Part shown: piece after piece, positions 45,724 through 55,300 of the stretch
How the letters are laid out: each line of letters opens with the position of its first letter
Position numbering within the stretch: position 1 is the stretch's first letter
DNA from: Gammaproteobacteria bacterium
GTDB taxonomy: Bacteria > Pseudomonadota > Gammaproteobacteria > Steroidobacterales > Steroidobacteraceae
Length of the DNA: 64,000 bases
Reading direction: 5' to 3'
Assembly: GCA_025359565.1 (NCBI GenBank)
Contig: JANYFY010000022.1
Location: forward strand, 58,323-122,322
Translations under genes and position numbers: made by a program
Notes under the pieces: model-generated
Databases searched by the model: none
Seen by the model: the letters and a program-made list of their open reading frames with translations, nothing else
Told to the model about the DNA's origin: nothing

Positions 45724-46463
45724 AAATATTTTTAACGTGGGTTGTATTGGCGCTGGCGGGTTGTGCGGGTAACGGACTGGCGCCGGGAAAGACCTCTGCA
45801 CAAGCAGCCTCAATTAATACTCAACTGGCAATCGAGTATTTGCGGATTGGCAAAATAGCGCCGGCGCGCGACTTTATCGAACGAGCGATCCATCAAGATC
45901 CTAATGACGCTAACGTTCAGTCGACAGCCGGTATGATTTATGAGCGTATGGGCGATATGACCAAAGCCGAACATTTTTTTTCGACCGCAGGGCGATTGGG
46001 TAAGGATGATCCCAATATACAAAATAATGTGGCGGGATTTATGTGTCGAACCGGCAAGGCTAGCGAGGGAGAAAAAATGTTCGATGCAGTAGCGCGTAAC
46101 CCGTTGTATCAATCCCCGGAAGTTGCGTTAGTGAATGCCGGAGTTTGTCTTCGCGGTACGGGTAATGAGGTGGATGCGGAGCGGTATTTCAAACATGCGC
46201 TAATGATTAGGCAGAATTACCCGGAGGCGTTGTTGCAATTGGGAAATTTATCTTATGATCGTGGCGATAGCGTGCAGGCCCTTGAACTGGCGCAACGCTA
46301 CCTAAGCGCGAATTCTTCGAGTCCGGATATTTTGTGGCTCGCGTTACGCGCCGAGCGTAAGCTCGGTGATGCAACGGCGGCGGCGGGCTTTGCACGACGC
46401 TTGCAGACTGATTTTCCGGATTCAGAGCAAGCGCAAATGATGCGTTCGGGCACGAGTCGATGA
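45720..46463 (+). CDS. pilW: Type IV pilus assembly lipoprotein PilW/PilF (TPR)
   Basis: A 247-residue outer-membrane lipoprotein. The signal sequence ends in LALAGC (lipid-attached Cys15). Six or so TPRs follow: AIEYLRIGKIAPARDFIERAI, ANVQSTAGMIYERMGDMTKAEHFF, NIQNNVAGFMCRTGKASEGEKMF, then VDAERYFKHALMI and so on. In Pseudomonas (PilF) and other species (PilW) it places the PilQ secretin in the outer membrane. The position between rlmN and rodZ is the conserved one. The start is fixed by the ATGA overlap and lipobox; no other pilus genes are in the window. Confidence 0.9.
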   Translation: MKIFLTWVVLALAGCAGNGLAPGKTSAQAASINTQLAIEYLRIGKIAPARDFIERAIHQDPNDANVQSTAGMIYERMGDMTKAEHFFSTAGRLGKDDPNIQNNVAGFMCRTGKASEGEKMFDAVARNPLYQSPEVALVNAGVCLRGTGNEVDAERYFKHALMIRQNYPEALLQLGNLSYDRGDSVQALELAQRYLSANSSSPDILWLALRAERKLGDATAAAGFARRLQTDFPDSEQAQMMRSGTSR

Positions 46464-47305
46464 ATCAAGCGCTGGAATCTCCCGGACCACAGTTGCGACG
46501 CGAGCGGGAGCGGCGGGGTTTAAGTGCGCAGAAAGCTGCTGATGATATGCATTTGGATTTGTGGGTGATTGAGGGGCTCGAGTCTGACCAGTATGAGCGG
46601 GTGGGTCCGCCGGTGTATGTCAAAGGACATATCAAAAAGTATGCTGATCTTTTGGGATTGCCGGTCGAAGACATTGTTAAAAGCTATCAGGCGTTGGCTT
46701 CGGGGGCGCTGTCGCCGGGAATTTCTGCTCAAGCCGTGCGTGTTCGTCCCGCTATTGAACAATTACCCTGGTTGAAGTGGACTGCCGTCGGCGCTGTGGT
46801 TGCGCTGGTGGGCGGTTTTTTTTGGTGGAGACCTTGGCATCAGCGCGTGGTGAGCGTATCGGCGAGCAGTCCGATAATAGTAGCGAGCACTGTGGATCCC
46901 ACCGCAGTTCAAGAGTCGGTAGTTCCTCAGGATTCGGCCACGGGGCCTATCGCTGCATTGCAGTCCGCATCGAGTAGCACCCCCCCTCTCGTTTCCAGCA
47001 ATCCGCCAAGTGCGGTCGCGGCACTTCCTACCGGCGCGCTGGGGCGGGTGCATTTGCGGGTGAGTTTTTCTGCGGACTCGCGGGTCACAGTGCGGGATGC
47101 TACGGGGCGTAGAATTTTTGCTGGGAAAGGTCAAGCGAATAGTATGAAGTTGATATCGGGTAAGGGACCTATGCAAGTGTATTTAGAACATGCCGGTGGT
47201 GTGCAACTGGAAATTAACGAGCATTCGGTCGCCATTGGTCCGCAATTTGTCACGGGCGACGTCGCGCGTTTTCGTGCCGGCGCGGATGGCATCTTGCGTC
47301 GATGA
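46460..47305 (+). CDS. rodZ: RodZ-type cytoskeletal membrane protein
   Basis: A 281-residue bitopic protein linking MreB to the membrane. An N-terminal helix-turn-helix (LRRERERRGLSAQKAADDMHLDLWVIEGLE, residues 12-41) is followed by YVKGHIKKYADLLGL, one transmembrane helix (WLKWTAVGAVVALVGGFFWW, about 103-122), a Ser/Pro-rich periplasmic linker and a C-terminal DUF4115 domain (VHLRVSFSADSRVTVRDATGRRIF onward). Start and stop both overlap their neighbours (ATGA). Usually ispG lies between rodZ and hisS in Gammaproteobacteria; it is missing here. Confidence 0.9.
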   Translation: MNQALESPGPQLRRERERRGLSAQKAADDMHLDLWVIEGLESDQYERVGPPVYVKGHIKKYADLLGLPVEDIVKSYQALASGALSPGISAQAVRVRPAIEQLPWLKWTAVGAVVALVGGFFWWRPWHQRVVSVSASSPIIVASTVDPTAVQESVVPQDSATGPIAALQSASSSTPPLVSSNPPSAVAALPTGALGRVHLRVSFSADSRVTVRDATGRRIFAGKGQANSMKLISGKGPMQVYLEHAGGVQLEINEHSVAIGPQFVTGDVARFRAGADGILRR

Positions 47306-48597
47306 GCAAGATTATCGAGCCATTGCGCGGTGTTCACGATGTACTTCCGGCGCAGGCCCCCGCTTGGCAATTTCTTGAGCGGGTCACGCGCGAAGTGTTT
47401 TCCGCCTACGGATATGAGGAATGCCGCGTCCCAATTATTGAGCAAACCCATTTATTTAAGCGTTCGATTGGTGACTTTACCGATATTGTTGAGAAAGAAA
47501 TGTTTAGCTTCCTCGATCAAGGCGGGGATTCTATTACGCTGCGTCCAGAAGCGACCGCGGGAATGGTGCGCGCGGTGATTTCCAATGGGCTGTTACGTGA
47601 GAGTCGTTTGCGACTCTGGTGTATGGGACCGATGTTTAGGCGCGAGCGCCCGCAGGCGGGCCGATTTCGCCAATTTCATCAAATTGATGCCGAAGCTTTC
47701 GGGTTTGAGGGACCCGATATCGATGCTGAGCTGATTGTATTGTCGGCACGATTATTGCGTCGATTGGGTTTATCCCGTCTTAAATTATTGATAAATTCCT
47801 TAGGTACGCCGGCCTCACGACTCGTGTATCGGGAGCAATTGGGTCTGTATTTTGGCGCTCACGAGGCTGCGCTTGATGAAGATAGTAAACGACGTCTGAA
47901 AGGCAATCCGTTGCGGATTTTGGATAGTAAAAATCCTGAAATGCAGCGTATTGTGGCAGGTGCGCCTTTAATGATTGACTCTCTTGATACCGAGTCAAAA
48001 GAACATTTCGCCGCGTTATGTGCATATTTGCGTGACGCGGGCATCGAGTATGATGTGGAGCCGCATCTGGTGCGCGGTTTGGATTATTACACCCGCACAG
48101 TGTTTGAGTGGACCACCGATGCGCTCGGTTCCCAAAGCGCCGTGTGTGCCGGGGGTCGTTATGACGGCTTGGTAGCTCAGTTAGGCGGTGCGGATACGCC
48201 GGGGATCGGCTGGGCTATGGGGCAAGAGCGAATAATCATGCTCCTCGATAAATTAGGCATTGCCACGATGCGTGAGCGGCCTCATGTGTACTTGGTAATG
48301 GCGGGTACTAGCGGTGAGGGTCTGGGCTTTAAAATTGCAGAAAATTTACGTGAAAACGTCCCTAACTTGAGGGTGCAATTGAACTTAGGGGGCGGTAGCC
48401 TTAAGACTCAATTTAAACGAGCCGACAAGAGCGGCGCTGAATTCGCGTTGGTGTTGGGTGAGGATGAGATTTCGCGGGGCATTGTGGCGCTGAAATCTTT
48501 GCGTCGAGAGCAGGCGCAGGAGGAATGTGTTTTGGCACAATTAAATGAACGGTTAGGGGTCTTGTTGGGTCTTAGCCCTACAAGGTCTGGGAGTTAA
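47302..48597 (+). CDS. hisS: Histidyl-tRNA synthetase
   Basis: A 431-residue class II aminoacyl-tRNA synthetase charging tRNA-His. Motif 2 region LRLWCMGPMFRRERPQAGRFRQFHQID, the histidine-specific block LVRGLDYYTRTVFEW, and motif 3 GIGWAMGQERIIMLL are plain; the anticodon-binding domain begins near residue 330 (PHVYLVMAG). ATG 47302 overlaps the rodZ stop. The next gene starts two bases after its stop. Confidence 0.96.
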   Translation: MSKIIEPLRGVHDVLPAQAPAWQFLERVTREVFSAYGYEECRVPIIEQTHLFKRSIGDFTDIVEKEMFSFLDQGGDSITLRPEATAGMVRAVISNGLLRESRLRLWCMGPMFRRERPQAGRFRQFHQIDAEAFGFEGPDIDAELIVLSARLLRRLGLSRLKLLINSLGTPASRLVYREQLGLYFGAHEAALDEDSKRRLKGNPLRILDSKNPEMQRIVAGAPLMIDSLDTESKEHFAALCAYLRDAGIEYDVEPHLVRGLDYYTRTVFEWTTDALGSQSAVCAGGRYDGLVAQLGGADTPGIGWAMGQERIIMLLDKLGIATMRERPHVYLVMAGTSGEGLGFKIAENLRENVPNLRVQLNLGGGSLKTQFKRADKSGAEFALVLGEDEISRGIVALKSLRREQAQEECVLAQLNERLGVLLGLSPTRSGS

Positions 48598-48599
48598 TT

Positions 48600-49277
48600 A
48601 TGGCAGAAGAGTATTTGACGGACGACGAACAATTAGAAGTAGTGAAGCGTTGGACCGCCGAGAATGGAATTTGGTTGGTGGGGGGTATCGTATTGGGCGT
48701 GGCTTTGTTGTTGAGTTATCGATACTACGAGAGCTACAAGAACGAGCAGGCTCTAAAGGCCGCCGCACAGTTTACCGCAATGACCGATGCGCTCGATAAG
48801 AACGATCAAAATGCAGCCCGCCATATTGCGGATGGGCTTATCAAGGATTACTCGAATACGCCTTATGCAGATCAAGCGCAATTTGCCTTGGCGCGTCTTA
48901 GTATTGATGCGGGCGAACCGGGTAAGGCGGTTGCACCGTTGACTCAGGTGATGAGCCATTCGAGTGACGTTGAGCTTCAGCATATCGCGCGGTTACGTCT
49001 TGCTCGAGTTTTGACTGATCAAGGAAAAGCGGATGATGCGATTGCGACATTAGGAATCGTCCCGGCAGGGGCTTTCGCAGGTCGCTACCACGAAGCGCGT
49101 GGGGATGCATTTTTCGCCAAGAAGAGTTTCAAAGAAGCACTCCTAGAATATAGGGAAGCTCAAGTGGGTAGTGACGAGCGCGGTGCCGATAAGTCGGTAT
49201 TGAGCTTAAAGATCGCTGAACTTGCCGCACTGGTGCCTGCCAATAATTCCAGTCTTTCTAACAAGGCTAAACCCTGA
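48600..49277 (+). CDS. yfgM: YfgM-like TPR membrane protein
   Basis: A 225-residue protein with a short cytoplasmic tail, one transmembrane helix (ENGIWLVGGIVLGVALLLSYRYY, about 22-44) and a periplasmic part of TPR-like helices (DRYESYKNEQALK, PYADQAQFALARLSIDAGEPGKA, IARLRLARVLTDQGKADDAI). In E. coli YfgM binds the SecYEG translocon and PpiD and links to periplasmic chaperones. Placement between hisS and bamB is conserved. Its stop overlaps the bamB ATG. Confidence 0.9.
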   Translation: MAEEYLTDDEQLEVVKRWTAENGIWLVGGIVLGVALLLSYRYYESYKNEQALKAAAQFTAMTDALDKNDQNAARHIADGLIKDYSNTPYADQAQFALARLSIDAGEPGKAVAPLTQVMSHSSDVELQHIARLRLARVLTDQGKADDAIATLGIVPAGAFAGRYHEARGDAFFAKKSFKEALLEYREAQVGSDERGADKSVLSLKIAELAALVPANNSSLSNKAKP

Positions 49278-50431
49278 TGCGTTCATTGCTTCCCTTTAGT
49301 CTCGCGTTGTTACTCTTTGCAGGCGGCTGCAGCAAAGACAAAGATGTCGAACCCCCAGCGACGCTGGCTTCATTCCCGATTAAGTTGCCGGTGGCCAAGA
49401 TATGGGGTGAGAAAGTCGGTGGCGGTAAGAAGCAACTGGTGCTGCGCTTGGGGCTGGGGCCTACCGTTGATAATGGTGTGGTTTTCGCGGCTTCGCACGC
49501 GGGCGAAGTGCTCGCCGTGCAATTGGCGACTGGCCATAAAGTATGGGACAGCCGATTGAAAGCCCCATTGTCGGCCGGTCCTGCGAGCGGCGAGGGACTC
49601 GTAGTCGTCGGGTCGAGCAAGGGTGAAGTGATTGCGCTGGATGCGGCAACCGGGTCGGTAAAATGGCGAGCACATGTGAATTCCGAGTTGTTGTCGGCGC
49701 CGGCCATTTCAGAGAAAGTAGTGGTGGTGCGCTCGGTCGATGGCCGCCTGCGGGGGCTCAATGCTGCAACGGGTAAGGAGCTGTGGTCTGTCGAACAACA
49801 GGTGCCACGCTTAAGTTTGCGCGGCACATCATCGCCGGTGATCGCACGCGAGTTAGCAATTTGTGGATTCGATAACGGTAAGGTGATGGCCGTATCATTG
49901 GCAACCGGAGACACCGTTTGGGATACCGCGCTTTCTGCTCCGCATGGGCGCACCGAATTGGATCGCATCGTCGATGTAGATGGTGCTGTGCGGGTAGCCG
50001 GGGATAATGTGTTTGCGGCGGGCTACCAGGGACGTACTGCAATGCTTGCGCTTGATTCTGGACAAATTTGGTGGGCTCACGAGATGTCGAGCTACCGAGG
50101 ATTAGCTACTAACGAGGATATGGTATTCGTCACTCAGTCAGACGGTGTCGTGGTGGCGTTGCGTCAGCGTGATGGTTCAGAAGTTTGGCGCAATGATAAA
50201 TTAAAGCGTCGCGGATTAAGTGCTCCGGTCGTCACGAGCACCGCGGTGGCGGTCGCCGATTATCAGGGCTATGTGCATTGGCTGGATAAGTCCACGGGTG
50301 AATTGGTTGCGCGCGTTCAAGTGACGAAGGATCGAGTCACTAACCCGCCGGTTGCGGTGGGTGATACGGTAGTGGTGTTGACGGACGGCGGCAATTTAGC
50401 GGCTTATCGCGCCACTGCGCCTAAAACCTAA
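49277..50431 (+). CDS. bamB: Outer membrane assembly lipoprotein BamB
   Basis: A 384-residue lipoprotein with signal peptide and lipobox (LLLFAGGCSKDK), then an eight-bladed beta-propeller with PQQ-like repeats such as GLVVVGSSKGEVIALDAATGSVKW and VVVVRSVDGRLRGLNAATGKELW. It is part of the BAM complex that folds beta-barrel proteins into the outer membrane. ATG 49277 shares its A with the upstream TGA. The following gene der starts nine bases downstream. Length is normal. Confidence 0.95.
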   Translation: MRSLLPFSLALLLFAGGCSKDKDVEPPATLASFPIKLPVAKIWGEKVGGGKKQLVLRLGLGPTVDNGVVFAASHAGEVLAVQLATGHKVWDSRLKAPLSAGPASGEGLVVVGSSKGEVIALDAATGSVKWRAHVNSELLSAPAISEKVVVVRSVDGRLRGLNAATGKELWSVEQQVPRLSLRGTSSPVIARELAICGFDNGKVMAVSLATGDTVWDTALSAPHGRTELDRIVDVDGAVRVAGDNVFAAGYQGRTAMLALDSGQIWWAHEMSSYRGLATNEDMVFVTQSDGVVVALRQRDGSEVWRNDKLKRRGLSAPVVTSTAVAVADYQGYVHWLDKSTGELVARVQVTKDRVTNPPVAVGDTVVVLTDGGNLAAYRATAPKT

Positions 50432-50440
50432 CAGTAATCT

Positions 50441-51823
50441 GTGCTACCTGTTGTTGCCTTGATCGGACGACCTAACACCGGTAAGTCCACTCTATTCAAT
50501 GCCATGACAGGCACGCGGGATGCGCTGGTTGCCGATTTACCCGGCTTGACCCGCGATCGGCAATACGGCTTTGCGCGTCGGACCGAGGTTCCGTGCATCG
50601 TGGTGGATACTGGCGGTCTGGTCGAAGACGCCAATGAAATTGAAACCTTAATGGTCGCGCAAACTGACCGCGCTATTGAAGAAGCCGACCGATTGGTTGT
50701 GCTGGTTGATGGTCGTGCGGGCGTTACTCCTCAAGATCAATTTGTCGCGCAACTGGCGCGACGTAGCGGAAAACCCGTCATTTTGGCAGTGAATAAAACT
50801 GAAGGTTTCGATCACGATATTGCGGTAGCTGATTTCCATCAGCTGGGATTAGGAGAGCCGCATCCGCTCTCGGCCGCGCACGACCAAGGAGTCATTTCCT
50901 TGCTGGAAGCGATACTCGTGGGTCTTGTGCCGGATCCGCAGGACGGCCCGGAGATGCATGGCATTAGGGTGGCCGTGATTGGTCGTCCGAATGTCGGCAA
51001 AAGCACGTTGATTAATCGCGTGTTGGGGGAAAATCGTCTAGTGGCTTTTGATCAGCCTGGGACTACGAGAGACGCGGTGTTTGTGCCCTTCGAGCGCGAT
51101 GGGGAGCGTTATACCTTAATCGATACCGCAGGCCTAAGACGACGTTCGCGGGTGGAAGATACGATTGAGAAATTCAGTGTTATTAAAACGCTTCAGGCGA
51201 TCGAATCTGCGAATGTAGTCATTGTGGTGATGGATGCGCATGATACGGTGGCTGAGCAGGACGCAAGCCTATTGGGTACCGTCATTGAGCAAGGTAGGGC
51301 GTTAATATTGGCTGTCAACAAATGGGACAACATACCCACCGAACAGCGTGACTTAATCCGTCAACAAATCGAACAACGACTGACGTTCGCCGATTTCGCC
51401 CCGCTGCATTTTATATCTGCTCGGCACGGAAGTGGGGTCGGCGAGTTATTTGCGTCCGTGCGTAAGGTTTACGCCGCTGCCATGCGTGCCATGAGCACGC
51501 CTGAGCTGACTCGGGTGCTTGAGACGGCCATTGAAAGCCATCAACCGCCCTTGGTGAGAGGCAGGCGGATTAAGTTGCGTTATGCGCACCAAGGTGGGCG
51601 CAATCCGCCGGTAATCGTAATTCACGGCAACCAAACCGAGCACCTACCGGATGCTTACAAGCGCTACTTAGTGAACGTGTACCGCAAAGCTTTCGATCTA
51701 ATGGGTACCCCGGTGCGGGTCACTTTCCGAAGTGAAGTGAATCCCTTTGCGGGCAAGCGCAACGTTCTAACGCCGCGTCAGGTGAAAAAACGGAAACGAC
51801 TGATCCAGCGCAATAAGCGTTAA
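50441..51823 (+). CDS. der: Ribosome-assembly GTPase Der (EngA)
   Basis: A 460-residue GTPase with two tandem G domains and a KH-like C-terminal domain. G1 motifs are [12 protein letters not shown] (domain 1) and [16 protein letters not shown] (domain 2); [24 protein letters not shown] and [17 protein letters not shown] follow. The KH-like domain ends in a basic tail [12 protein letters not shown]. It acts in late 50S subunit assembly. GTG 50441 follows the bamB stop by nine bases. It converges with the organophosphate transporter gene, leaving three bases. Confidence 0.97.
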   Translation: MLPVVALIGRPNTGKSTLFNAMTGTRDALVADLPGLTRDRQYGFARRTEVPCIVVDTGGLVEDANEIETLMVAQTDRAIEEADRLVVLVDGRAGVTPQDQFVAQLARRSGKPVILAVNKTEGFDHDIAVADFHQLGLGEPHPLSAAHDQGVISLLEAILVGLVPDPQDGPEMHGIRVAVIGRPNVGKSTLINRVLGENRLVAFDQPGTTRDAVFVPFERDGERYTLIDTAGLRRRSRVEDTIEKFSVIKTLQAIESANVVIVVMDAHDTVAEQDASLLGTVIEQGRALILAVNKWDNIPTEQRDLIRQQIEQRLTFADFAPLHFISARHGSGVGELFASVRKVYAAAMRAMSTPELTRVLETAIESHQPPLVRGRRIKLRYAHQGGRNPPVIVIHGNQTEHLPDAYKRYLVNVYRKAFDLMGTPVRVTFRSEVNPFAGKRNVLTPRQVKKRKRLIQRNKR

Positions 51824-51826
51824 GAG

Positions 51827-53152
51827 CTAAGGGTCGTATTTCAGAGTCAGTGCGCAGAAAATCATGGTCACTACGCAACAGACGCACATGCTCACCATCA
51901 CACCTCCCCATCCCCAGCCGTCAGCGATCCAGCCGACTCCCGTGCCGGCAAAAGCAGAACCGAACGCGTAACCAAAAAATCCGGTAAACCCGGCGGCGGT
52001 ACCGGCAGCCTTTTTAGGCACCATATCCAGCGCATGTAAGCCGATCAGCATGACCGGGCCGTAAATAAAGAAACCGATGGTAATCAGCGCGGCTATGTCG
52101 ATCCAGAGTGGACCGTTTCGATTCAGACCGTAGACGACTAGGCCCAGCAGCGTCGGGATCATAAATACGATGGTGGTGGGCGCACGACGTGACTTAAAAA
52201 CTTTGTCCGACAGCCACCCGCATAAAATTGTTCCCGGAACGGCGGACCATTCAAAAAGCGCCCACGCGGTGCTCGATTGTTGGAAGGAAAAATGTTTCGC
52301 GGTTTGCAAATAGGTCGGGATCCAATCCACCACTCCGTAGCGAACGAAATATACAAACGCATTGGCAAATGCGATTAACCATAGTTGACGGTTATTAAGA
52401 ACGTGCTCTAGGAAAATCTCGCGAAAACTTAAAATGCGCTCGTGTACAGCACTGTAGGTCGGTGGATAGTCTTGTTTGTACTGTTCCACCGGTGGTAGAC
52501 CACAGCTTTGCGGAGTGTCGCGGATGAGCGCCCATGCGATCACTGCAAGGGCGGTAGCCACCATGGCATTAAAATAGAATTTAGCTGTCCAGTGATGAAA
52601 AATCATCACGCCCGCCAAAGCGATCGTGGCCACTAGCGCGCCTCCAAAATTATGCGCAACATTCCACAGCGACACTACGCGACCCCGCTCCTTGATGCTG
52701 AACCAATGCACAATGCTTTTTCCACAAGGCGCCCAACCCATGCCGTTGAACCAACCGTTGAGCGTCTGGAGTGCGATCATGCCGGTCAGCGATAGGTACA
52801 CTGTTTTTGAGTAACCAAATACAAACAAGACTGCGCATGAAAGTAGTAGACCGAGGGGTAGGAAATAACGTGGGTTGCTGCGATCAGAGACGCTACCCAT
52901 CAAAAATTTAGAAAATCCATAAGCAATGGAAAGGCCGGTCATCGCAGTGCCAAGCTGGGCTTTGGAGTACTGTGGATAGTCGACCAAAATATCCGGCATC
53001 GCCAGCGCAAAATTTTTACGTACTAAATAATAAGCGAGATACCCTACAAATATTCCTAAGAACACTTGAATGCGTAAACGCCGATATTCACTATCAATAC
53101 GCGTCGCCTCAAGGGGTGGGGCATCAGCAGCAGGACGCAGTAAAAAAATCAT
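51827..53152 (-). CDS. MFS transporter of the organophosphate:phosphate antiporter type (GlpT/UhpT-like)
   Basis: A 441-residue, 12-helix MFS carrier. VGYLAYYLVRKNFALAMPD at helix 1 and SIAYGFSKFLMGSVSDRSNPRYFLPLGL with GWFNGMGWAPCGKSIVHWF in helices 2-5 are typical of the OPA family (glycerol-3-phosphate, hexose-6-phosphate and UhpC sensors), which swap an organic phosphate for phosphate. The exact substrate is not shown. ATG 53152 is the preferred start; the frame opens with a GTG at 53167. No two-component partner is adjacent. It converges with der. Confidence 0.85.
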   Translation of the reverse strand: MIFLLRPAADAPPLEATRIDSEYRRLRIQVFLGIFVGYLAYYLVRKNFALAMPDILVDYPQYSKAQLGTAMTGLSIAYGFSKFLMGSVSDRSNPRYFLPLGLLLSCAVLFVFGYSKTVYLSLTGMIALQTLNGWFNGMGWAPCGKSIVHWFSIKERGRVVSLWNVAHNFGGALVATIALAGVMIFHHWTAKFYFNAMVATALAVIAWALIRDTPQSCGLPPVEQYKQDYPPTYSAVHERILSFREIFLEHVLNNRQLWLIAFANAFVYFVRYGVVDWIPTYLQTAKHFSFQQSSTAWALFEWSAVPGTILCGWLSDKVFKSRRAPTTIVFMIPTLLGLVVYGLNRNGPLWIDIAALITIGFFIYGPVMLIGLHALDMVPKKAAGTAAGFTGFFGYAFGSAFAGTGVGWIADGWGWGGVMVSMCVCCVVTMIFCALTLKYDP

Positions 53153-53313
53153 TGAATATGCTATCACGTTGGTTTCTGATCGGCGGCTCGCGCATCAATA
53201 GGAGGCACGCGTAGATAATCAAAGTGCATTGATAGTGCGTGAGATTTACGCGAGTTACCTTGAATTATTATAAAAGCCTCATAACCTCCTGATCTATATT
53301 GGCGATCTATGGT

Positions 53314-53329
53314 TGGCACGAAAGATGCT
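53314..53329 (+). promoter_or_regulatory. Sigma-54 promoter upstream of amt
   Basis: TGGCACG-AAAG-ATGCT at 53314-53329 matches the sigma-54 consensus TGGCACG-N4-TTGCW with a single mismatch, and has correct GG/GC spacing for -24/-12. It would start transcription near 53340, leaving about 34 bases before the amt ATG at 53374. The upstream 140 bases hold a weak GCA-N7-TGC dyad that might bind NtrC, but this is poor. This fits nitrogen control of ammonium uptake. Confidence 0.7.
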
Positions 53330-53373
53330 GGTCTCGTTTTGTGTTACTAGTGCGCTAGAGGGAAGGAGCACTT

Positions 53374-54783
53374 ATGATTAAACTGTTCCGGTGGGGCTTT
53401 TTCGCTCTGGCGTTGTCGGCACCGCTTGCGTGGGCAGAGATACCGACGTTAATGCCAGCGAGCGATTCGGCAGTAACTACGGCCGTTGTGACGCCCGCGA
53501 CCGCTGCGGCACCAGCGCCGGCGGTTGCCGCTGCGCCGGTCGCTATCGAACCGATTGTTGTCGGTACCGATAAAATAAATTCGGGCGATACGGCCTGGAT
53601 GCTGACGTCTACTGCGCTCGTGTTAATGATGACCATTCCAGGTCTTGCGCTTTTCTATGGCGGCATGGTGCGCAAGAAAAATGTGCTGTCCACCCTGATG
53701 CAAGGTTTTGCGATCACCTGTGTTGTAACACTTTTGTGGTGGCTTATCGGGTATTCATGGGCGTTCACACCCGGTAGCCCATATCTTGGCGGCAACATGC
53801 GCATGCTATTCAATGGTATGAGTTTCATGCATGACGGTCATAAATTGACCGTCTCACATTTGGCGTTGACCATTCCAGAAACGGTATACGCGATGTTTCA
53901 ACTGACCTTCGCCATCATCACCCCTGCATTGATTGCCGGCGCTTTTGCCGATCGCATGAAGTTCTCTGCGCTGTTGGTATTCAGCTCCGTGTGGTCTTTA
54001 GTGGTGTACGCGCCTATTGCTCATTGGGTATGGGAGCCATCCGGCTGGCTCGCAGTACAAGGTGTTTTGGACTACGCGGGCGGTACGGTCGTCCACATTA
54101 ATGCCGGGGTGGCAGGGCTCACAAGTTGCTTTGTGCTTGGCAAACGTTTGGACTATGGGAAAGAGGCTATGCCGCCGCACAATTTGACCTTAACGTTCAT
54201 TGGCGCGTCTTTGCTCTGGGTCGGTTGGTTTGGGTTTAATGCCGGGTCTGCGGTCGCGGCGGATGGTCGCGCCGGTATGGCAATGCTGGCCACGCAGATG
54301 GCGAGCGGTGCTGCGGCACTCGCGTGGATGTTTGCCGAATGGATTGTCAAAGGTAAGCCCAGTGTCTTAGGCATAGCATCAGGCGCCGTGGCCGGCTTAG
54401 TCGCTATTACCCCCGCTTCCGGTTTTGTGGGTCCTACCTCTGCGGTATTGATAGGCATTGTTGCAGGAGTAGTGTGTTTCCTTGCGGCTACTTGGTTCAA
54501 AGGTTTGCTAGGCTATGATGACTCATTAGACGCATTTGGCGTGCATGGGATCGGCGGCATTGTTGGGGCTTTGCTCACGGGAGTTTTTGCCAGTAAAGAA
54601 ATAAGCGGATCGGACGGTTCTTTCATGACGCAATTGTTGGGCGTTGGGACAACAGTAATTTATGGATTTGTCGTCAGCTACATCATCTTAAAAGTTATCG
54701 ATATGACTATGGGCTTACGGGTCACAGAGGAACAGGAACGTGAAGGTTTAGATATTTCTTTGCATGGAGAGCGAGTGGATTAG
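53374..54783 (+). CDS. amtB: Ammonium transporter
   Basis: A 469-residue Amt-type ammonium channel. A signal peptide (MIKLFRWGFFALALSAPLAWA) and an Ala/Pro/Thr-rich stretch to about residue 68 precede the 11-helix core (DTAWMLTSTALVLMMTIPGLALFYGGM). Signature pieces include LTFAIITPALIAGAFADRMKF, DYAGGTVVHINAGVAGL with a pore histidine, and FGVHGIGGIVGALLTG. A sigma-54 promoter lies just upstream. No glnK follows or precedes it, unlike the usual glnK-amtB pair. GGAAGGAG sits ahead of the ATG. Confidence 0.93.
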   Translation: MIKLFRWGFFALALSAPLAWAEIPTLMPASDSAVTTAVVTPATAAAPAPAVAAAPVAIEPIVVGTDKINSGDTAWMLTSTALVLMMTIPGLALFYGGMVRKKNVLSTLMQGFAITCVVTLLWWLIGYSWAFTPGSPYLGGNMRMLFNGMSFMHDGHKLTVSHLALTIPETVYAMFQLTFAIITPALIAGAFADRMKFSALLVFSSVWSLVVYAPIAHWVWEPSGWLAVQGVLDYAGGTVVHINAGVAGLTSCFVLGKRLDYGKEAMPPHNLTLTFIGASLLWVGWFGFNAGSAVAADGRAGMAMLATQMASGAAALAWMFAEWIVKGKPSVLGIASGAVAGLVAITPASGFVGPTSAVLIGIVAGVVCFLAATWFKGLLGYDDSLDAFGVHGIGGIVGALLTGVFASKEISGSDGSFMTQLLGVGTTVIYGFVVSYIILKVIDMTMGLRVTEEQEREGLDISLHGERVD

Positions 54784-54898
54784 CATGCTGGCACGTTTAG
54801 CCTGAATTGAATTTTGTGATCCACGTCGCAATGACTTTCTTAACGGCGAGAGTAATCTACACACCCTAGCTGTATCCCATCATTTTCCGGAGGTAATA

Positions 54899-55297
54899 AT
54901 GAGCAATCCCTACGATAGTGCGACCGAACGCACCTCAATACTGGGCCCGACCCTTTATTTTAAGGGCGATCTTAGTGCTGACGAGGATTTGCTTATTTGT
55001 GGGCGGATCGAAGGATCAGTAACTCATTCCCAGCGCTTAATCGTGGGTGCTGAGGGTATCGTAAACGCCAATATTCGTGCACAAACCATTATCGTTGAAG
55101 GCACAGTGGAGGGCGATCTTAGGGCCGATAAGTCGGTTTTAGTGAAAGAAACAGCCAAAGTGCATGGCAATATTTTTGCACCGTCCGTGAGTATTATTGC
55201 TGGCGCCAGTTTTAGTGGCAGCGTTGATATGGACGGTAAGAAAGTGGTCTCTAATACAAATGCTAGTGCCGCAAAAGCGGTTGGCAAGGTGGCCTAA
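54899..55297 (+). CDS. Bactofilin
   Basis: A 132-residue bactofilin (polymer-forming beta-helix). The domain is nearly the whole chain: STILGPTLYFKGDLSADEDLLICGRIEGSV, RLIVGAEGIVNANIRAQTIIVEGTVEGDL and KTAKVHGNIFAPSVSIIAGASFSGSVDM show the repeating strands. These proteins form non-nucleotide filaments that position cell-wall enzymes. GGAGG lies six bases ahead of ATG 54899. A second, longer bactofilin starts three bases after its stop, so they form an operon. Confidence 0.93.
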   Translation: MSNPYDSATERTSILGPTLYFKGDLSADEDLLICGRIEGSVTHSQRLIVGAEGIVNANIRAQTIIVEGTVEGDLRADKSVLVKETAKVHGNIFAPSVSIIAGASFSGSVDMDGKKVVSNTNASAAKAVGKVA

Positions 55298-55300
55298 GCT

